Shown here piece after piece: positions 42,479 through 52,788 of a stretch of 64,000 nt of DNA. Source of the stretch: Aequorivita antarctica. GTDB lineage: Bacteria; Bacteroidota; Bacteroidia; Flavobacteriales; Flavobacteriaceae. The stretch is taken from positions 310,001 to 374,000 of the forward strand of contig NZ_VORT01000002.1 in assembly GCF_007997155.1 (NCBI RefSeq). Direction: 5' to 3'. Under the pieces are notes generated by a model. That model did not search any database. It was not told the DNA's origin and saw nothing but the letters and a program-made list of their open reading frames with translations. A program made the position numbers and the translations under genes. The first letter of the stretch is position 1; every line of letters starts with the position of its first letter.

Positions 42479-44206
42479 ATGCAATTAAGCACCATCGATT
42501 GGATAATCATTATTTCCTTTTTTATTGTTTTTATCATTATTGGATTAGTAGTAGCAAAAAAGTCTGGGAAAGACTCAAAATCATTTTTTCTTTCTGATAG
42601 GAATATGCCTTGGTGGCTACTTGGTGTTAGTATGGTAGCTACAACGTTTGCTGCCGATACGCCCAATTTTGTAGCTGGCGTTATACGTGAAGATGGCGTA
42701 TTCGGAAACTGGATTTGGTGGAGTTTTCTTTTAACAGGAATGTTGACCGTGTTCTTTTATGCAAAATTATGGCGTAGAAGTGGAATAACCACAGATTTAG
42801 AATTTTATGAATTGAGATACAGTGGCAAGAGCGCTGCTTTTTTACGGGGCTTTCGCGCTATCTATCTTGGTGTTTTCTTCAACATTGTGATTATGGCCAA
42901 TGTTTGTTTGGCCGCTATAAAAATCGGTCACGTGATGTTTGGCTTGTCTTCTTATCAAGTTTTATTGATTGCTTCTCCCGTGGTTGTTATTTATTCAGCT
43001 TTTGGTGGATTGAAAGGAGTTTTATTGACCGACTTTGTGCAATTTATAATTGCAATGGTCGGAAGTATTTGGGCAACCATCTATATTGTAAATATGCCAG
43101 AAATTGGAGGGATTGAGAAACTGCTCTCCACTCCTGCTGTTGCCGCTAAAACTGCGATGCTTCCAGATTTTTCAAAACCAGAATTGTTAATTCCGTTGCT
43201 TATTGTTCCGCTTGCTGTACAATGGTGGAGTGTTTGGTATCCTGGGGCTGAGCCTGGTGGAGGTGGTTATATTGCCCAGCGGATGTTGGCCGCGAAAGAT
43301 GAAAAGCATGCAACTTGGGCTACCTTATTTTTCAACTTTGCACATTATGCACTTCGACCCTGGCCTTGGATTATTATTGGATTAGCATCAATTATCGTTT
43401 TTCCCAATCTTGAAAGTTTGCAAGCTGCATTTCCAGATTTAAATCCAGCTTTTGTGAAAAATGATTTATCCTACCCTGCAATGCTTACTTTTTTACCGGC
43501 TGGATTGTTGGGGATTGTAATTACATCGCTTATTGCCGCGTTTATGAGTACAATTTCTACACACTTAAACTGGGGAAGTTCCTATGTAGTTAATGACTTT
43601 TATGTTCGTTTTATTCGAAAAGAAGCTACGGGCAAGGAACAAGTAGCCGTTGGAAGAATTTCTACGGTAGTAATGATGATTTTTGCGGCCTTGCTTGCCC
43701 TAGTTTTAGAAGAAGCTCGTGATGGTTTTAACTTACTGCTTTCAATAGGTGCGGGTACTGGGTTACTCTTTATTTTGCGATGGTTTTGGAGCAGAATAAA
43801 CCCTTATAGCGAGATTGCCGCGATGTTAATTTCTTTCGTAATTGCCGCCTTTTTCTTTATAAACGGAAAAATGGAAACCCCAATGGTTAATATTGCTGGC
43901 CATTGGCAATTAGTTTTGGGCGTAGTAATCACAACCATTGGTTGGGTACTTGTTACACTTTTAACGAAACCATCAAAGGCCGAAACCCTGAACAGTTTCA
44001 ACAGCCTTATTTTTGGAAATGAATCCAAATTCAAAGGTTTTGGAATGAAGATTCTTGGATTCTTTGCTGGGGTAGTCGGTGTTTATTGCTCTTTGTTTGC
44101 CATTGGGAACTTTATTTATGGCAATAATGTTTTAGCTTTTAGTTTATCTGCAGTAGTCTTGGTTTGTGGCTTTGTGATTATAAAGTCGTTTCAGAAGACT
44201 GATTAG
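42479..44206 (+). CDS. Sodium/solute symporter (SSS family)
   Basis: 575 residues with about 13-14 hydrophobic helices, LeuT-fold SSS plan (GRNMPWWLLGVSMVATTFAADTPNFVAGVI, GLKGVLLTDFVQF, TLPAGLLGIVITSLIAAFMSTISTHLNWGSSYVVNDFY with the Na2-site Ser/Thr). The C-terminal extension adds two helices. Substrate not determinable. Divergent from the his operon. Confidence 0.88.
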   Translation: MQLSTIDWIIIISFFIVFIIIGLVVAKKSGKDSKSFFLSDRNMPWWLLGVSMVATTFAADTPNFVAGVIREDGVFGNWIWWSFLLTGMLTVFFYAKLWRRSGITTDLEFYELRYSGKSAAFLRGFRAIYLGVFFNIVIMANVCLAAIKIGHVMFGLSSYQVLLIASPVVVIYSAFGGLKGVLLTDFVQFIIAMVGSIWATIYIVNMPEIGGIEKLLSTPAVAAKTAMLPDFSKPELLIPLLIVPLAVQWWSVWYPGAEPGGGGYIAQRMLAAKDEKHATWATLFFNFAHYALRPWPWIIIGLASIIVFPNLESLQAAFPDLNPAFVKNDLSYPAMLTFLPAGLLGIVITSLIAAFMSTISTHLNWGSSYVVNDFYVRFIRKEATGKEQVAVGRISTVVMMIFAALLALVLEEARDGFNLLLSIGAGTGLLFILRWFWSRINPYSEIAAMLISFVIAAFFFINGKMETPMVNIAGHWQLVLGVVITTIGWVLVTLLTKPSKAETLNSFNSLIFGNESKFKGFGMKILGFFAGVVGVYCSLFAIGNFIYGNNVLAFSLSAVVLVCGFVIIKSFQKTD

Positions 44207-44232
44207 CAGGTTTTAGAAAATCCACGGTTTGG

Positions 44233-44868
44233 TTAATTTCGTTTTTTTAATATTAAAACTGTGTGCCGCTCTTCAGTTCCGTCTGTTTTTTTATACTTTT
44301 TATGAAGCAATTCATTTGTTTCAAATGAATTCGCTTTTAGTTCATTTTCGAGAAAATCTAAATTATGATAATAGAAATACGCTCTTTCTCCAGTACTTCC
44401 TGATATAAAGCCTGAATTTTCAAAATTTCCTTCAACAAAACTTAAGTAAAGTATTCCAGATTCATTGAGTAGGTTTTTGCAATCGGTAATCAGTTTTGAA
44501 CAATCATTTTGAGATAGATAAGGAATACAAAACCCACAGATTATAGCATCAAACTTACCATTAATACTATCTATTTTTCGGATGTCCATGGTTTCGAATA
44601 CAGCAGATGGATTATTCTTTCTAGCTAGGCTAACCATATTCTCTGAAATATCAATTCCTTTTATTTTTAAATCGGGGCGCTTGGCAACAAGGTATTTGGT
44701 AATATTAGCAGGACCACAACCAGCCTCTAAAACCGAAGCGTTTGCCTTTGAAATTGAATCAAGGAAAATGTCATAGGTATCATTATACAAGTCTAAATCC
44801 ATAAACTTGTCTTCGTATATTTTAGCTATATTATTCCAAGTATTAAATGTTTCTTGGTATTTATCCAT
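44233..44868 (-). CDS. SAM-dependent methyltransferase
   Basis: 211 residues, class I fold: motif I VLEAGCGPANITKYL, then IKGIDISEN and FDAIICGFCIPYLS. Target unknown; the size and LSFVEGNFE strand fit small-molecule methyltransferases. Convergent with the symporter, single gene. Confidence 0.85.
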   Translation of the reverse strand: MDKYQETFNTWNNIAKIYEDKFMDLDLYNDTYDIFLDSISKANASVLEAGCGPANITKYLVAKRPDLKIKGIDISENMVSLARKNNPSAVFETMDIRKIDSINGKFDAIICGFCIPYLSQNDCSKLITDCKNLLNESGILYLSFVEGNFENSGFISGSTGERAYFYYHNLDFLENELKANSFETNELLHKKYKKTDGTEERHTVLILKKRN

Positions 44869-44998
44869 GTTTCAGTTCAAATATTATACAACAGACTGTA
44901 TATGCCAGATTGTTTATTTCCAAATTTAGCAAAACCAAATAATAATCAAAGAGTTATTGGTTATTATAAAGTCTTTCAGAACAAGACATTCCAAAAAA

Positions 44999-45023
44999 AA
45001 AACCTTCCACAAGGGAAGGTTTT
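44999..45023 (-). terminator. Terminator of the SPFH gene
   Basis: Minus strand AAAACCTTCC-CTTGT-GGAAGGTTTT followed by T-run, 30 bases past the SPFH stop. Confidence 0.8.
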
Positions 45024-45052
45024 CTGTTTATTATTTAAATCGTGCTGAGATC

Positions 45053-45868
45053 TTAGTTATTCCCTAAAATTAAAGGTAAGCCACTATCGCCAGAACCAAC
45101 TATCACTACTTTGGCGTTGGGTGATTTGGCAAGCTCTAAAGTAGCATCAATACCTTTGTCCTGAAGAATCTTATCTGTCAAGGAAGCACTTAAAATAGCG
45201 TTGGCATCTGCTTTTCCTTGAGCTTCAATCCGTACCTTCTGAGCCTCTTTGGTAGCTTTTTCCAAACGGAATTCATACTCCAAAGATTCCTGCTCTTGGC
45301 GAAGTTTGCGCTCAATAGCATCTTTAATTGCATCCGGAAGCGTTACATCGCGAACCAAAATTTCATTCAGTTGAATGTATTGCTTGTCCAGAATCTTCTT
45401 TGTTTCTTCAAAAATTTCTTCTTGAATGGCGTCACGCTTGGTAGAATAAAGTTGTTCGGGAGTATAACGCCCTACAACACTTCTTGCGGCACTTCTTATA
45501 GCTGGCTGAATAACACGTTGTAAATAGTTTTCTCCTTTTTCTTGGTGAAGTTTTGCAATGTCAGTGCTTATAGGTTGGTACCAAGCAGAAGCATCAAGCT
45601 TTATTTCAAGTCCGTTAGAAGAAAGCACCTGCATTTTTTCGCTAAGTTCTTGCTGGCGTACTTCGTAAACAAAAACTCTGTTCCAAGGAGCGATGATGTG
45701 AAAACCTTCGCCCAATGGTGGTTCGTCGGTTACCACACCATTGCCGAAAGTTTGATAAAGCACCCCGGCATGACCAGAACTAATTGTTACAGAAGATTTT
45801 GCTATTAAAATGATGAGCAAAATAACTCCTACGATTACGGGTATTGTAAGTTTGGGTAATTTTTCCAT
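45053..45868 (-). CDS. SPFH/prohibitin family protein
   Basis: 271 residues: N-terminal membrane helix (8-26) and SPFH domain (RQQELSEKMQVLSSNGLEIKLDASAWYQ..., IRSAARSVVGRYTPEQLYSTKRDAIQEEI), then a coiled coil. Prohibitin-like membrane scaffolds organise proteases or lipid microdomains. It is followed 25 bases earlier on the strand by the VWA protein, so probably co-transcribed. Confidence 0.88.
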   Translation of the reverse strand: MEKLPKLTIPVIVGVILLIILIAKSSVTISSGHAGVLYQTFGNGVVTDEPPLGEGFHIIAPWNRVFVYEVRQQELSEKMQVLSSNGLEIKLDASAWYQPISTDIAKLHQEKGENYLQRVIQPAIRSAARSVVGRYTPEQLYSTKRDAIQEEIFEETKKILDKQYIQLNEILVRDVTLPDAIKDAIERKLRQEQESLEYEFRLEKATKEAQKVRIEAQGKADANAILSASLTDKILQDKGIDATLELAKSPNAKVVIVGSGDSGLPLILGNN

Positions 45869-45893
45869 TGTATATTTTTCTATTGATTAATTT

Positions 45894-47927
45894 TTAGATG
45901 AGTCCGTTATACTTTCTGATAAACCATTCTGCAGCGAGGGCGAGAACGATAAGAGCGAGTAGATATTTCCAATCGATCAAAGGTACCACTTTTTGTTCGC
46001 TTCTCTCAATGTTTTGGTAGTTAGTATTCTCAATCAATGCATTAATTAAAGAATCGCTTTGTGTTGCAAAATAAGCTTTTCCATTAGTATTTTGTGCAAC
46101 ACGACGCAATTTGGATATGTCTGCATTAAGGAATTGTTGTTCCACATTAAAATCCAAAATGGTGAAGTTACCACTGCTAGAAACTGCCTCATTTGCAGCG
46201 GAAACGGTATAATTATATTCTCCTGCTGCAAGACTGTTGAGATCCACTTCGTAATAGTTGTTCCGCAAAAGCATTGGAAAGACAGTTTGCTTTTCGGTTT
46301 CACTGTTTTTTATTGTAATATTCAGAGAGGCGCGATTGTCGAAAACATAGTTTTTGTCGAAGTACTGGGCTGAAATCTTGATTGGGCTGTTGTTGTAATA
46401 AAACGTTTCTGAAGAAACCTCTAGCCTGCTTCGCCGTTTATTTGAAGCCAAATACTGAACAAGGTTTCCTATGAAATCATCAAAACTCTGGAAGCTTTCC
46501 GTTTCCACATAACTGTGCGCTCGCCAACGCCAAAAGCCTTCACCATCCCATATTGCATCTCGCTTGCCGTTTATTTCCATTGTGGCTAGCAAGGGATTTC
46601 CGTTGGCTATGCCATTTACATTTTGTTCCAACATTACTTCGTTTGGCACGCTAATAACCAGTGCACCAAACTCTGTGTAAAGCGGTGGAAAGTTATCAAA
46701 ACCAATATCTTCCACAGCGAAAGTGCCGTAATTGCTATTCAATTCAGCTTGAATATCCTCGTTTTGACTGGATGCCTCTTTGTTGAAGTTGTCCTGTGCC
46801 CCGTTTAGAAAATACCAATCCGTTTGCAGACCAGAGATTACCCAAGTGTTTTTGTTCAATTTTTCAATTTCTGAAAACACCGATGCGAAACTTCTGTCTG
46901 GTTGATAAAGGATTACAAGTTGGTAATCATTCAGTGCACTTACCGCTTCTGCAGGTTTTTTGAATGTTACTGTGCGTTGCTCATTAGTGGTAATTGCTTT
47001 TTTGAGCGCCCCCAAATCTGGGTGTGTGAATTTACTAACTACCAAAACATTGGTGGCTTGGTCTATCACTTCAACTGCGAACTGCTTGATATTGTTGGTT
47101 TTGTTCTTTTCATCCGCAAGCGGAAGTACTTGTGCGGTATATTTTTGAAGTCCTACAGAGTTTGCGGGAAGTGTGAAATTTAATGTTTTTGAAGATTCAT
47201 TTTCTGAAAAGGAAACCTTTGTGCGATATGCGGTTGATGCGCCTTGAGTAACGACAAACTCAGAATTTACAGTAGTTGTTCCACTGTAATTCAAGATAAC
47301 CTCAACGGGAAACTGGTTTTTCAGGAAAGCGTAGCGATTGGTGTTCAATTGCTCAATCTTGAGGTCGGTGTATTTTATGGAATCGCCCAGTATAACTGGA
47401 TAGATTTCATTTTTAAAGGTTGCTGAAGAAAACTCGTAATCATTCCCAAGAGTCTGGTTTCCATCAGTAATTATAATTGTTGGTGCCATTTGGTTTTTGA
47501 ATAGTTCGTTTATAGAAGAAAGTGCTTTGGAAATATTCGTGTTCTTATCAGCAAAAGAAAGGGAATCACTTTCTCTGAAATCACTTCCGAAGGAATAATA
47601 GGAAAGATCGAATTTATCGTTTAGCGCACTATTCTCTTTTATTTTTTGAAGGAACTGCGAAACATTCTCTTTTTGGTTCAACTCCCCTACCGAGGCTGAA
47701 TTATCAATTAAAACAGGCAGTTTCGGTTTTTCAATAGTATAAGTTTCACTTTTGAATTTCGGATTGATAATCAAAAGTAAAATGGAGAAGAGCGTGATAA
47801 AACGAAGTACTCCAAAAGTCCAACGAAGCGAACCTTTTTGTTTTGACTTATAGCCATACATAAAAACCGCCAGAGCAATTGACAGTACTCCGGCGAGAAT
47901 TATGTAAAGTATGGTTTCTGTGGTCAC
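45894..47927 (-). CDS. VWA-like membrane protein
   Basis: 677 residues: two N-terminal helices (6-25, 35-58), a von Willebrand A-like domain (70-190) with MIDAS-type DNSAS and IIITDGNQT, beta domains with CARDB-like repeats (NRYAFLKNQFPVEVILNYSG), a glutamine-amidotransferase-like Rossmann part (LVVSKFTHPDLGALKKAI), and one C-terminal helix (WKYLLALIVLALAAEWFIRK). Typical of Bat-operon-like envelope proteins. Upstream partner of the SPFH gene. Exact function unknown. Confidence 0.72.
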   Translation of the reverse strand: MTTETILYIILAGVLSIALAVFMYGYKSKQKGSLRWTFGVLRFITLFSILLLIINPKFKSETYTIEKPKLPVLIDNSASVGELNQKENVSQFLQKIKENSALNDKFDLSYYSFGSDFRESDSLSFADKNTNISKALSSINELFKNQMAPTIIITDGNQTLGNDYEFSSATFKNEIYPVILGDSIKYTDLKIEQLNTNRYAFLKNQFPVEVILNYSGTTTVNSEFVVTQGASTAYRTKVSFSENESSKTLNFTLPANSVGLQKYTAQVLPLADEKNKTNNIKQFAVEVIDQATNVLVVSKFTHPDLGALKKAITTNEQRTVTFKKPAEAVSALNDYQLVILYQPDRSFASVFSEIEKLNKNTWVISGLQTDWYFLNGAQDNFNKEASSQNEDIQAELNSNYGTFAVEDIGFDNFPPLYTEFGALVISVPNEVMLEQNVNGIANGNPLLATMEINGKRDAIWDGEGFWRWRAHSYVETESFQSFDDFIGNLVQYLASNKRRSRLEVSSETFYYNNSPIKISAQYFDKNYVFDNRASLNITIKNSETEKQTVFPMLLRNNYYEVDLNSLAAGEYNYTVSAANEAVSSSGNFTILDFNVEQQFLNADISKLRRVAQNTNGKAYFATQSDSLINALIENTNYQNIERSEQKVVPLIDWKYLLALIVLALAAEWFIRKYNGLI

Positions 47928-47985
47928 TAAAGTGGTTTCAAGTTCAAAATTTCAGGTTTCAGCATACTGCCACTGAATACTTTTT

Positions 47986-48732
47986 TTAAGTAAGCATTCC
48001 TCCATCAACATTCAAGACTTGTCCAGTAACATAGGCAGAAAGATCACTGGCCAAGAAAACACAGGCATTTGCAATGTCTTCTGGTGTTCCGCCACGTTTT
48101 AATGGAATAGCGTCACGCCAACTTTGTACAGTAGCTTCGTCTAATTTTCCTGTCATTTCGGTTTCAATGAAACCAGGTGCAATGGCATTGCAGCGGATGT
48201 CGCGGGATCCTAACTCCAAAGCAACCGATTTTGTGAAACCAATAATTCCTGCCTTTGAAGCTGCGTAATTGGTTTGTCCGGCGTTTCCTTTAACACCAAC
48301 AATAGAACTCATATTGATTATAGAACCTTTGCGTTGCTTCAACATGGCGCGCTGAACAGCTTTGGTCATATTGAAAACCGATTTTAGGTTTACCTCGATT
48401 ACTTTATCAAAGTCTTGTTCGGAAATACGCATCAACAGGTTGTCTTTGGTGATTCCTGCGTTATTTACAAGAATATCGATACTTCCGAAGTCTTTCAAAA
48501 CTTCTTCCGCTAATTTTTGTGATTCATCATAGGAAGCCGCATCACTTTTGTATGCTTTGGCTTTTACACCAGTTTTTGAAACTTCATCTGCTAGAGCGTT
48601 TGCAGCTTCAGCTGAAGAGCTATAGGTAAAAGCTACATTGGCACCGTGTTGTGCGAATGTCTCAACAATTCCTTTTCCAATTCCGCGGCTACCGCCAGTT
48701 ATGATTGCTGTTTTTCCTTCTAATAATTTCAT
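47986..48732 (-). CDS. fabG: 3-oxoacyl-ACP reductase
   Basis: 248 residues. GGSRGIGKG cofactor motif, NNAG, and S-Y-K with YAASK ([23 protein letters not shown]); ending [10 protein letters not shown]. Housekeeping FabG, in contrast to the Y-x6-K enzyme at 608. Separate transcription unit by spacing. Confidence 0.92.
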   Translation of the reverse strand: MKLLEGKTAIITGGSRGIGKGIVETFAQHGANVAFTYSSSAEAANALADEVSKTGVKAKAYKSDAASYDESQKLAEEVLKDFGSIDILVNNAGITKDNLLMRISEQDFDKVIEVNLKSVFNMTKAVQRAMLKQRKGSIINMSSIVGVKGNAGQTNYAASKAGIIGFTKSVALELGSRDIRCNAIAPGFIETEMTGKLDEATVQSWRDAIPLKRGGTPEDIANACVFLASDLSAYVTGQVLNVDGGMLT

Positions 48733-48890
48733 ATTTAGGTCAGTTTTATTGGTCTATTTTAAATACTTACAAGGAGATTAACATGCCTCGCAATGACATA
48801 CATCAACATACTCAGCACATCGCCTTGCAGTAAAAGCTGCCCCTTTGTGTCGGGAATTCAAATATAACAAAAGGTTGCGGGTTCTCCATA

Positions 48891-48921
48891 AAAAAAGCCC
48901 CGCGAATTTAGCAGAGCTTCT
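48891..48921 (-). terminator. Terminator of sucD
   Basis: Minus strand AAGCTCTGC-TAAATTC-GCGGGGCTT followed by TTTTTT; G-U pairs in the stem. 19 bases past the sucD stop. Confidence 0.8.
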
Positions 48922-48939
48922 TTTGTATATTTTGAAAAA

Positions 48940-49812
48940 TTAGCCTAAAATCTCGGCTACTTTCTTTCCTATTTCCGCTGGAGATTCCACAACGTGGATG
49001 CCACACTCGCGCATTACTTTTTTCTTTGCTTGTGCAGTGTCGTCGCTTCCGCCAACGATTGCTCCGGCGTGACCCATTGTACGTCCAGCTGGCGCAGTTT
49101 CACCAGCAATAAAACCAATTACCGGTTTTTTGATACCGCTATTCTTATACCAATTGGCAGCGTCAATCTCCAATTGTCCTCCAATTTCACCAATCATTAC
49201 TACTGCTTCACTTTCAGGATCCATAATCAGCATTTCCAAAGCTTCTTTTGTTGTGGTTCCAATAATTGGGTCACCACCAATACCTATTGCAGTTGTAATG
49301 CCAAGACCTTGTTTTACTACTTGATCAGCGGCTTCATACGTAAGTGTTCCTGATTTTGAAACGATTCCCACCGTTCCTTTTTTGAATACGAAACCTGGCA
49401 TAATACCAACCTTTGCTTCACCTGGAGTGATAACGCCTGGGCAGTTAGGGCCAATAAGGCGACAATCTCTGTCTTTTATATAATCTGAAGCAGTAATCAT
49501 ATCTTTTACTGGAATACCTTCGGTAATGGTGATAATTACTTTAATACCTGCGTCTGCAGCTTCCATAATGGCGTCTGCAGCAAATGCTGGCGGAACGAAA
49601 ATAATAGTGGTATCAGCACCTGTTTTTTCAACTGCTTCTGATACTGTATTGAAAACAGGCCTGTCAAGATGTTTTTGACCACCTTTTCCTGGAGTAACGC
49701 CACCCACAACATTGGTTCCGTACTCAATCATTTGTTCAGCGTGAAAAGTACCTTCACTTCCTGTGAATCCTTGAACTATTATTTTTGAATTTTTATTTAC
49801 TAAAACGCTCAT
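48940..49812 (-). CDS. sucD: Succinyl-CoA ligase, alpha subunit
   Basis: 290 residues. CoA-binding VQGFTGSEGTFHAEQMI, phospho-His site GHAGAIVGG (TMGHAGAIVGGSDDTAQAKK). Citric acid cycle enzyme working with SucC, which is not in the window. Own terminator and a perfect TATCTTTG box 75 bases upstream. Confidence 0.95.
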   Translation of the reverse strand: MSVLVNKNSKIIVQGFTGSEGTFHAEQMIEYGTNVVGGVTPGKGGQKHLDRPVFNTVSEAVEKTGADTTIIFVPPAFAADAIMEAADAGIKVIITITEGIPVKDMITASDYIKDRDCRLIGPNCPGVITPGEAKVGIMPGFVFKKGTVGIVSKSGTLTYEAADQVVKQGLGITTAIGIGGDPIIGTTTKEALEMLIMDPESEAVVMIGEIGGQLEIDAANWYKNSGIKKPVIGFIAGETAPAGRTMGHAGAIVGGSDDTAQAKKKVMRECGIHVVESPAEIGKKVAEILG

Positions 49813-49886
49813 TTTTAAGTATTTTCTATTGATTGTTTATACTGATTGTTCAAAAGAAATGTTTCTTTTTTTCTTTAGAATTGCCG

Positions 49887-49894
49887 CAAAGATA
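49887..49894 (-). promoter_or_regulatory. TATCTTTG -7 box for sucD
   Basis: Perfect TAnnTTTG match, 75 bases before the sucD start. A -33 element is not clear. Confidence 0.5.
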
Positions 49895-49922
49895 CAGCTT
49901 TTGACAAGGGTATTAAAAGATA

Positions 49923-50336
49923 TTACACCTTAACTCTATGATAGCTTTCGTTAGTATCATCTTTATCCGTAACAGGCTGGCTCACTTGGTAGCCACGATA
50001 TAGCTTGTCGTCTTTCACCTCCCATATTGCGATAAAATGGGCAATCCCCAGCTCCTCGTCAGGATTTTCCATAGTTCGAATATAATATTTATAGCGGATG
50101 GTTACGTGTGGGCCGTCAGCCAATAAATGACTCACTTCTAATCGAAGATCGTTATAAGACCTTCTCACTTCGCTAAAAAACTTTATAATATCATCATAAT
50201 GCATAATGGTAAGACCATTGGCACTGTTCCAAATAAGGACCAATTCAGGATGAAAAAAACGCTTCATTACAGTTTCATCCCTTAAAATATCTGATCTATA
50301 AAAATCTCTTACAATCTCTTTTGCTTTGTTATTCAT
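49923..50336 (-). CDS. SnoaL/NTF2-like protein
   Basis: 137 residues, alpha+beta barrel: FYRSDILRDETVMKRFFHPELVLIWNSANGLTIMHYDDIIKFFSE, then HVTIRYKYYIRTMENPDEELGIAHFIAIWEVKDDKLYRGYQVSQP. NTF2-like small-molecule binding or isomerase fold. Overlaps the 2nd LpxD-like gene by 4 bases, so same operon. Confidence 0.75.
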   Translation of the reverse strand: MNNKAKEIVRDFYRSDILRDETVMKRFFHPELVLIWNSANGLTIMHYDDIIKFFSEVRRSYNDLRLEVSHLLADGPHVTIRYKYYIRTMENPDEELGIAHFIAIWEVKDDKLYRGYQVSQPVTDKDDTNESYHRVKV

Positions 50337-51271
50337 GTTAATTTATCCAATTTTTCAATAATGTCTGGAATAAGTCTAATGGAGGCCAATTCCTTGTATT
50401 TTTTTCTGAATTCGTCTGCGGGTGAACCAAAATATGATTTATGACCGAGTAACGATTTACTTACACCGCTTTGTGCCGAAATCACCGCTTTTTCACCAAT
50501 AGTGATACCACTGGTTATTCCAACCTGTCCCCAAATGGTTACAAAATCCTCAATCAAAACACAACCTGCAATACCTACTTGCGAGGCAATCAAACAACGT
50601 TTGCCAATCACTGTATCATGGCCCACTTGGACTTGGTTATCCAATTTGGAACCTTCGCCAATTGTTGTTGACGCAGTTACACCCTTGTCAATCGTGCACA
50701 ATGCACCCAGATCAACATTGTCTTCAATCACCACATTGCCGCCGCTTAAAAGCTTGTCAAATTTTTCTGGCCGATTTTTGTAATAAAAAGCATCGCTGCC
50801 CAAAACGGTTCCGGCATGTATTGTTACGTTGTTGCCAATAACTGTATTGTCATAAATACAAACATTTGAATGTATTAAACAATTACTGCCTATTTTCACA
50901 TTGTTGCCAATAAAAACATTGGGTTGAATAATAGTCCCCTCTCCTATTTCTGCAGATTCTGAAATTGCAGTATTGGCGCTTTGGAAAGGTTTAAAATGAT
51001 AGGTAAGCTTATTAAAATCACGAAAAGGGTCTTCGGAAATCAACAAAGCTTTCCCAATGGGGCAATCTACTTTTTTATTGATAAGAATTACCGTCGCTTG
51101 TGATTGCAACGCTTTATCGTAATACTTTGGATGGTCAACAAAAACAATATCTCCCGGCTGCACCACGTGAATCTCATTCATACCAAAAACTGGAAAACTA
51201 GCTTCACCTACATAATCTGAACCGATAATGACTGCTATATTTTCAAGGGTTTGGGGAGTTGGAAATTTCAC
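50333..51271 (-). CDS. Second LpxD-like acyltransferase
   Basis: 312 residues of left-handed beta-helix type with hexapeptides (IGEGTIIQPNVFIGNNVKIGSN). The LpxD-type N-terminal uridine-binding domain (GSDYVGEASFPVFGMNEIHVVQPGDIVFVDHPKYYDKAL) precedes it. Catalytic-type His in VGHDTVIG. A paralogue of the 341-residue LpxD 3 kb away; such a second LpxD is a known Flavobacteriaceae feature, but its acyl substrate is unknown. Confidence 0.85.
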   Translation of the reverse strand: MKFPTPQTLENIAVIIGSDYVGEASFPVFGMNEIHVVQPGDIVFVDHPKYYDKALQSQATVILINKKVDCPIGKALLISEDPFRDFNKLTYHFKPFQSANTAISESAEIGEGTIIQPNVFIGNNVKIGSNCLIHSNVCIYDNTVIGNNVTIHAGTVLGSDAFYYKNRPEKFDKLLSGGNVVIEDNVDLGALCTIDKGVTASTTIGEGSKLDNQVQVGHDTVIGKRCLIASQVGIAGCVLIEDFVTIWGQVGITSGITIGEKAVISAQSGVSKSLLGHKSYFGSPADEFRKKYKELASIRLIPDIIEKLDKLT

Positions 51272-51317
51272 GTGTTGTGTTTGTTATTTGAGGTTTATTG
51301 TTTTGTGTTTTTGGAAT

Positions 51318-51884
51318 TTATTCCTTCATTCTTTCCTGATACTGACCTTTTTCAGTGTCAATCCTTATTTTATCACCTTCGTTTATGAAAAGTGGAACGT
51401 TTATTTCTGCTCCTGTTTCAACAATTGCGGGTTTTGTAGCGTTTGTAGCTGTGTTTCCTTTCACGCCTGGTTCGGTTGAAGTCACTTCCAAAACTACGTG
51501 GGCTGGCATTTCAACAGAAAGCGGTGAGCTATCTTCAGTATTGATAAGTACGGTAACTATTTCGCCTTCTTTCATTAATTCTGGGGTGTCCAATATATCT
51601 TTCATTAAGCGAATCTGGGAATAATCCTCTGTATTCATAAAATGATACATATCTCCCTCGTTGTATAAATATTGGAATTTATGGGTTTCAACACGAACGT
51701 CATCTATTTTATGGCCTGCGGAAAAGGTGTTATCAATTACTTTTCCAGTGGTAACGCTTCTCAACTTAGTACGCACAAACGCTGGACCTTTACCGGGTTT
51801 TACGTGAAGAAATTCAATAATTTTAAATATGTCATTATTATAGCGTATGCAAAGTCCTTTTCTAATATCTGATGATGTTGCCAT
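51318..51884 (-). CDS. efp: Elongation factor P
   Basis: 188 residues. Three OB-like domains; the loop HVKPGKGPAFVRTKL carries the tip Lys. Ends in IRIDTEKGQYQERMKE. Relieves ribosome stalling at Pro-rich sites. Embedded in the lipid A gene group. Confidence 0.95.
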   Translation of the reverse strand: MATSSDIRKGLCIRYNNDIFKIIEFLHVKPGKGPAFVRTKLRSVTTGKVIDNTFSAGHKIDDVRVETHKFQYLYNEGDMYHFMNTEDYSQIRLMKDILDTPELMKEGEIVTVLINTEDSSPLSVEMPAHVVLEVTSTEPGVKGNTATNATKPAIVETGAEINVPLFINEGDKIRIDTEKGQYQERMKE

Positions 51885-51913
51885 TATGTGGGTTTATTTT
51901 TTGTTATTTATTT

Positions 51914-52699
51914 TTAATTTGAATTGAAATAGCCTTTCATTATTCCTCTTTTGGAATTCTTAATGAATTGAAGGATTTCATCCCGTTCTGGGGTAGCTTC
52001 CATTTCAGCTTCAATGATTTCGGTAGCTTGGGTGGTGTTGTAATTTTTTTGGTATAGAAGTCTGTAAATATTCTGAATTTCAGTGATTTTTTGTGGGGAG
52101 AAACCTCTTCTTCTCAAACCAATAGAATTAATTCCCACATAACTAAGTGGTTCGCGAGCAGCCTTTACGAATGGTGGAACGTCCTTGCGAACTAATGATC
52201 CTCCAGTTACAAAGGCGTGGTTACCAATCATACAAAACTGGTGTACAGCGGTCATCCCTGCCAAAACTACGTGATCACCTACGGTTACGTGCCCTGCTAA
52301 TGTACTGTTATTTGAAAAAATGCAGTTATCACCAACAATACAATCATGTGCAATATGGCAATAGGCCATTATCCAACAGTTCTTGCCAACTACAGTTTTT
52401 CCACGGTCAATGGTTCCTCGATTGATAGTTACATATTCACGAATTGTTGTACCGTCTCCAATTTCAACAGTGGTGTCTTCATCTTTAAATTTAAGATCCT
52501 GTGGAATTCCCGAAATTACGGCTCCTGGAAAAATATTGCAATTTTTTCCAATGCGCGCACCTTCCATAATGGTTACGTTGCTCCCAATCCAGGTTCCTTC
52601 GCCAATTACGACGTTGTTGTGAATGGTCGTAAAGGGTTCAATTACTACGTTTTTGGCTATTTTTGCGCCCGGATGGACGTATGCAAGTGGTTGGTTCAT
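51914..52699 (-). CDS. lpxA: UDP-N-acetylglucosamine acyltransferase
   Basis: 261 residues. Beta-helix with hexapeptide repeats, catalytic His in GMTAVHQF, C-terminal helical part (EIQNIYRLLYQ). First step of lipid A assembly. 30 bases from efp. Confidence 0.94.
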   Translation of the reverse strand: MNQPLAYVHPGAKIAKNVVIEPFTTIHNNVVIGEGTWIGSNVTIMEGARIGKNCNIFPGAVISGIPQDLKFKDEDTTVEIGDGTTIREYVTINRGTIDRGKTVVGKNCWIMAYCHIAHDCIVGDNCIFSNNSTLAGHVTVGDHVVLAGMTAVHQFCMIGNHAFVTGGSLVRKDVPPFVKAAREPLSYVGINSIGLRRRGFSPQKITEIQNIYRLLYQKNYNTTQATEIIEAEMEATPERDEILQFIKNSKRGIMKGYFNSN

Positions 52700-52788
52700 T
52701 TCTCTTGTTTATTGTTCTTAATGGGTGAAATGTATTCGCGATATAAAACTATTCTTTTTAATCAGCTTCATACACGCGCTAGGTTCAT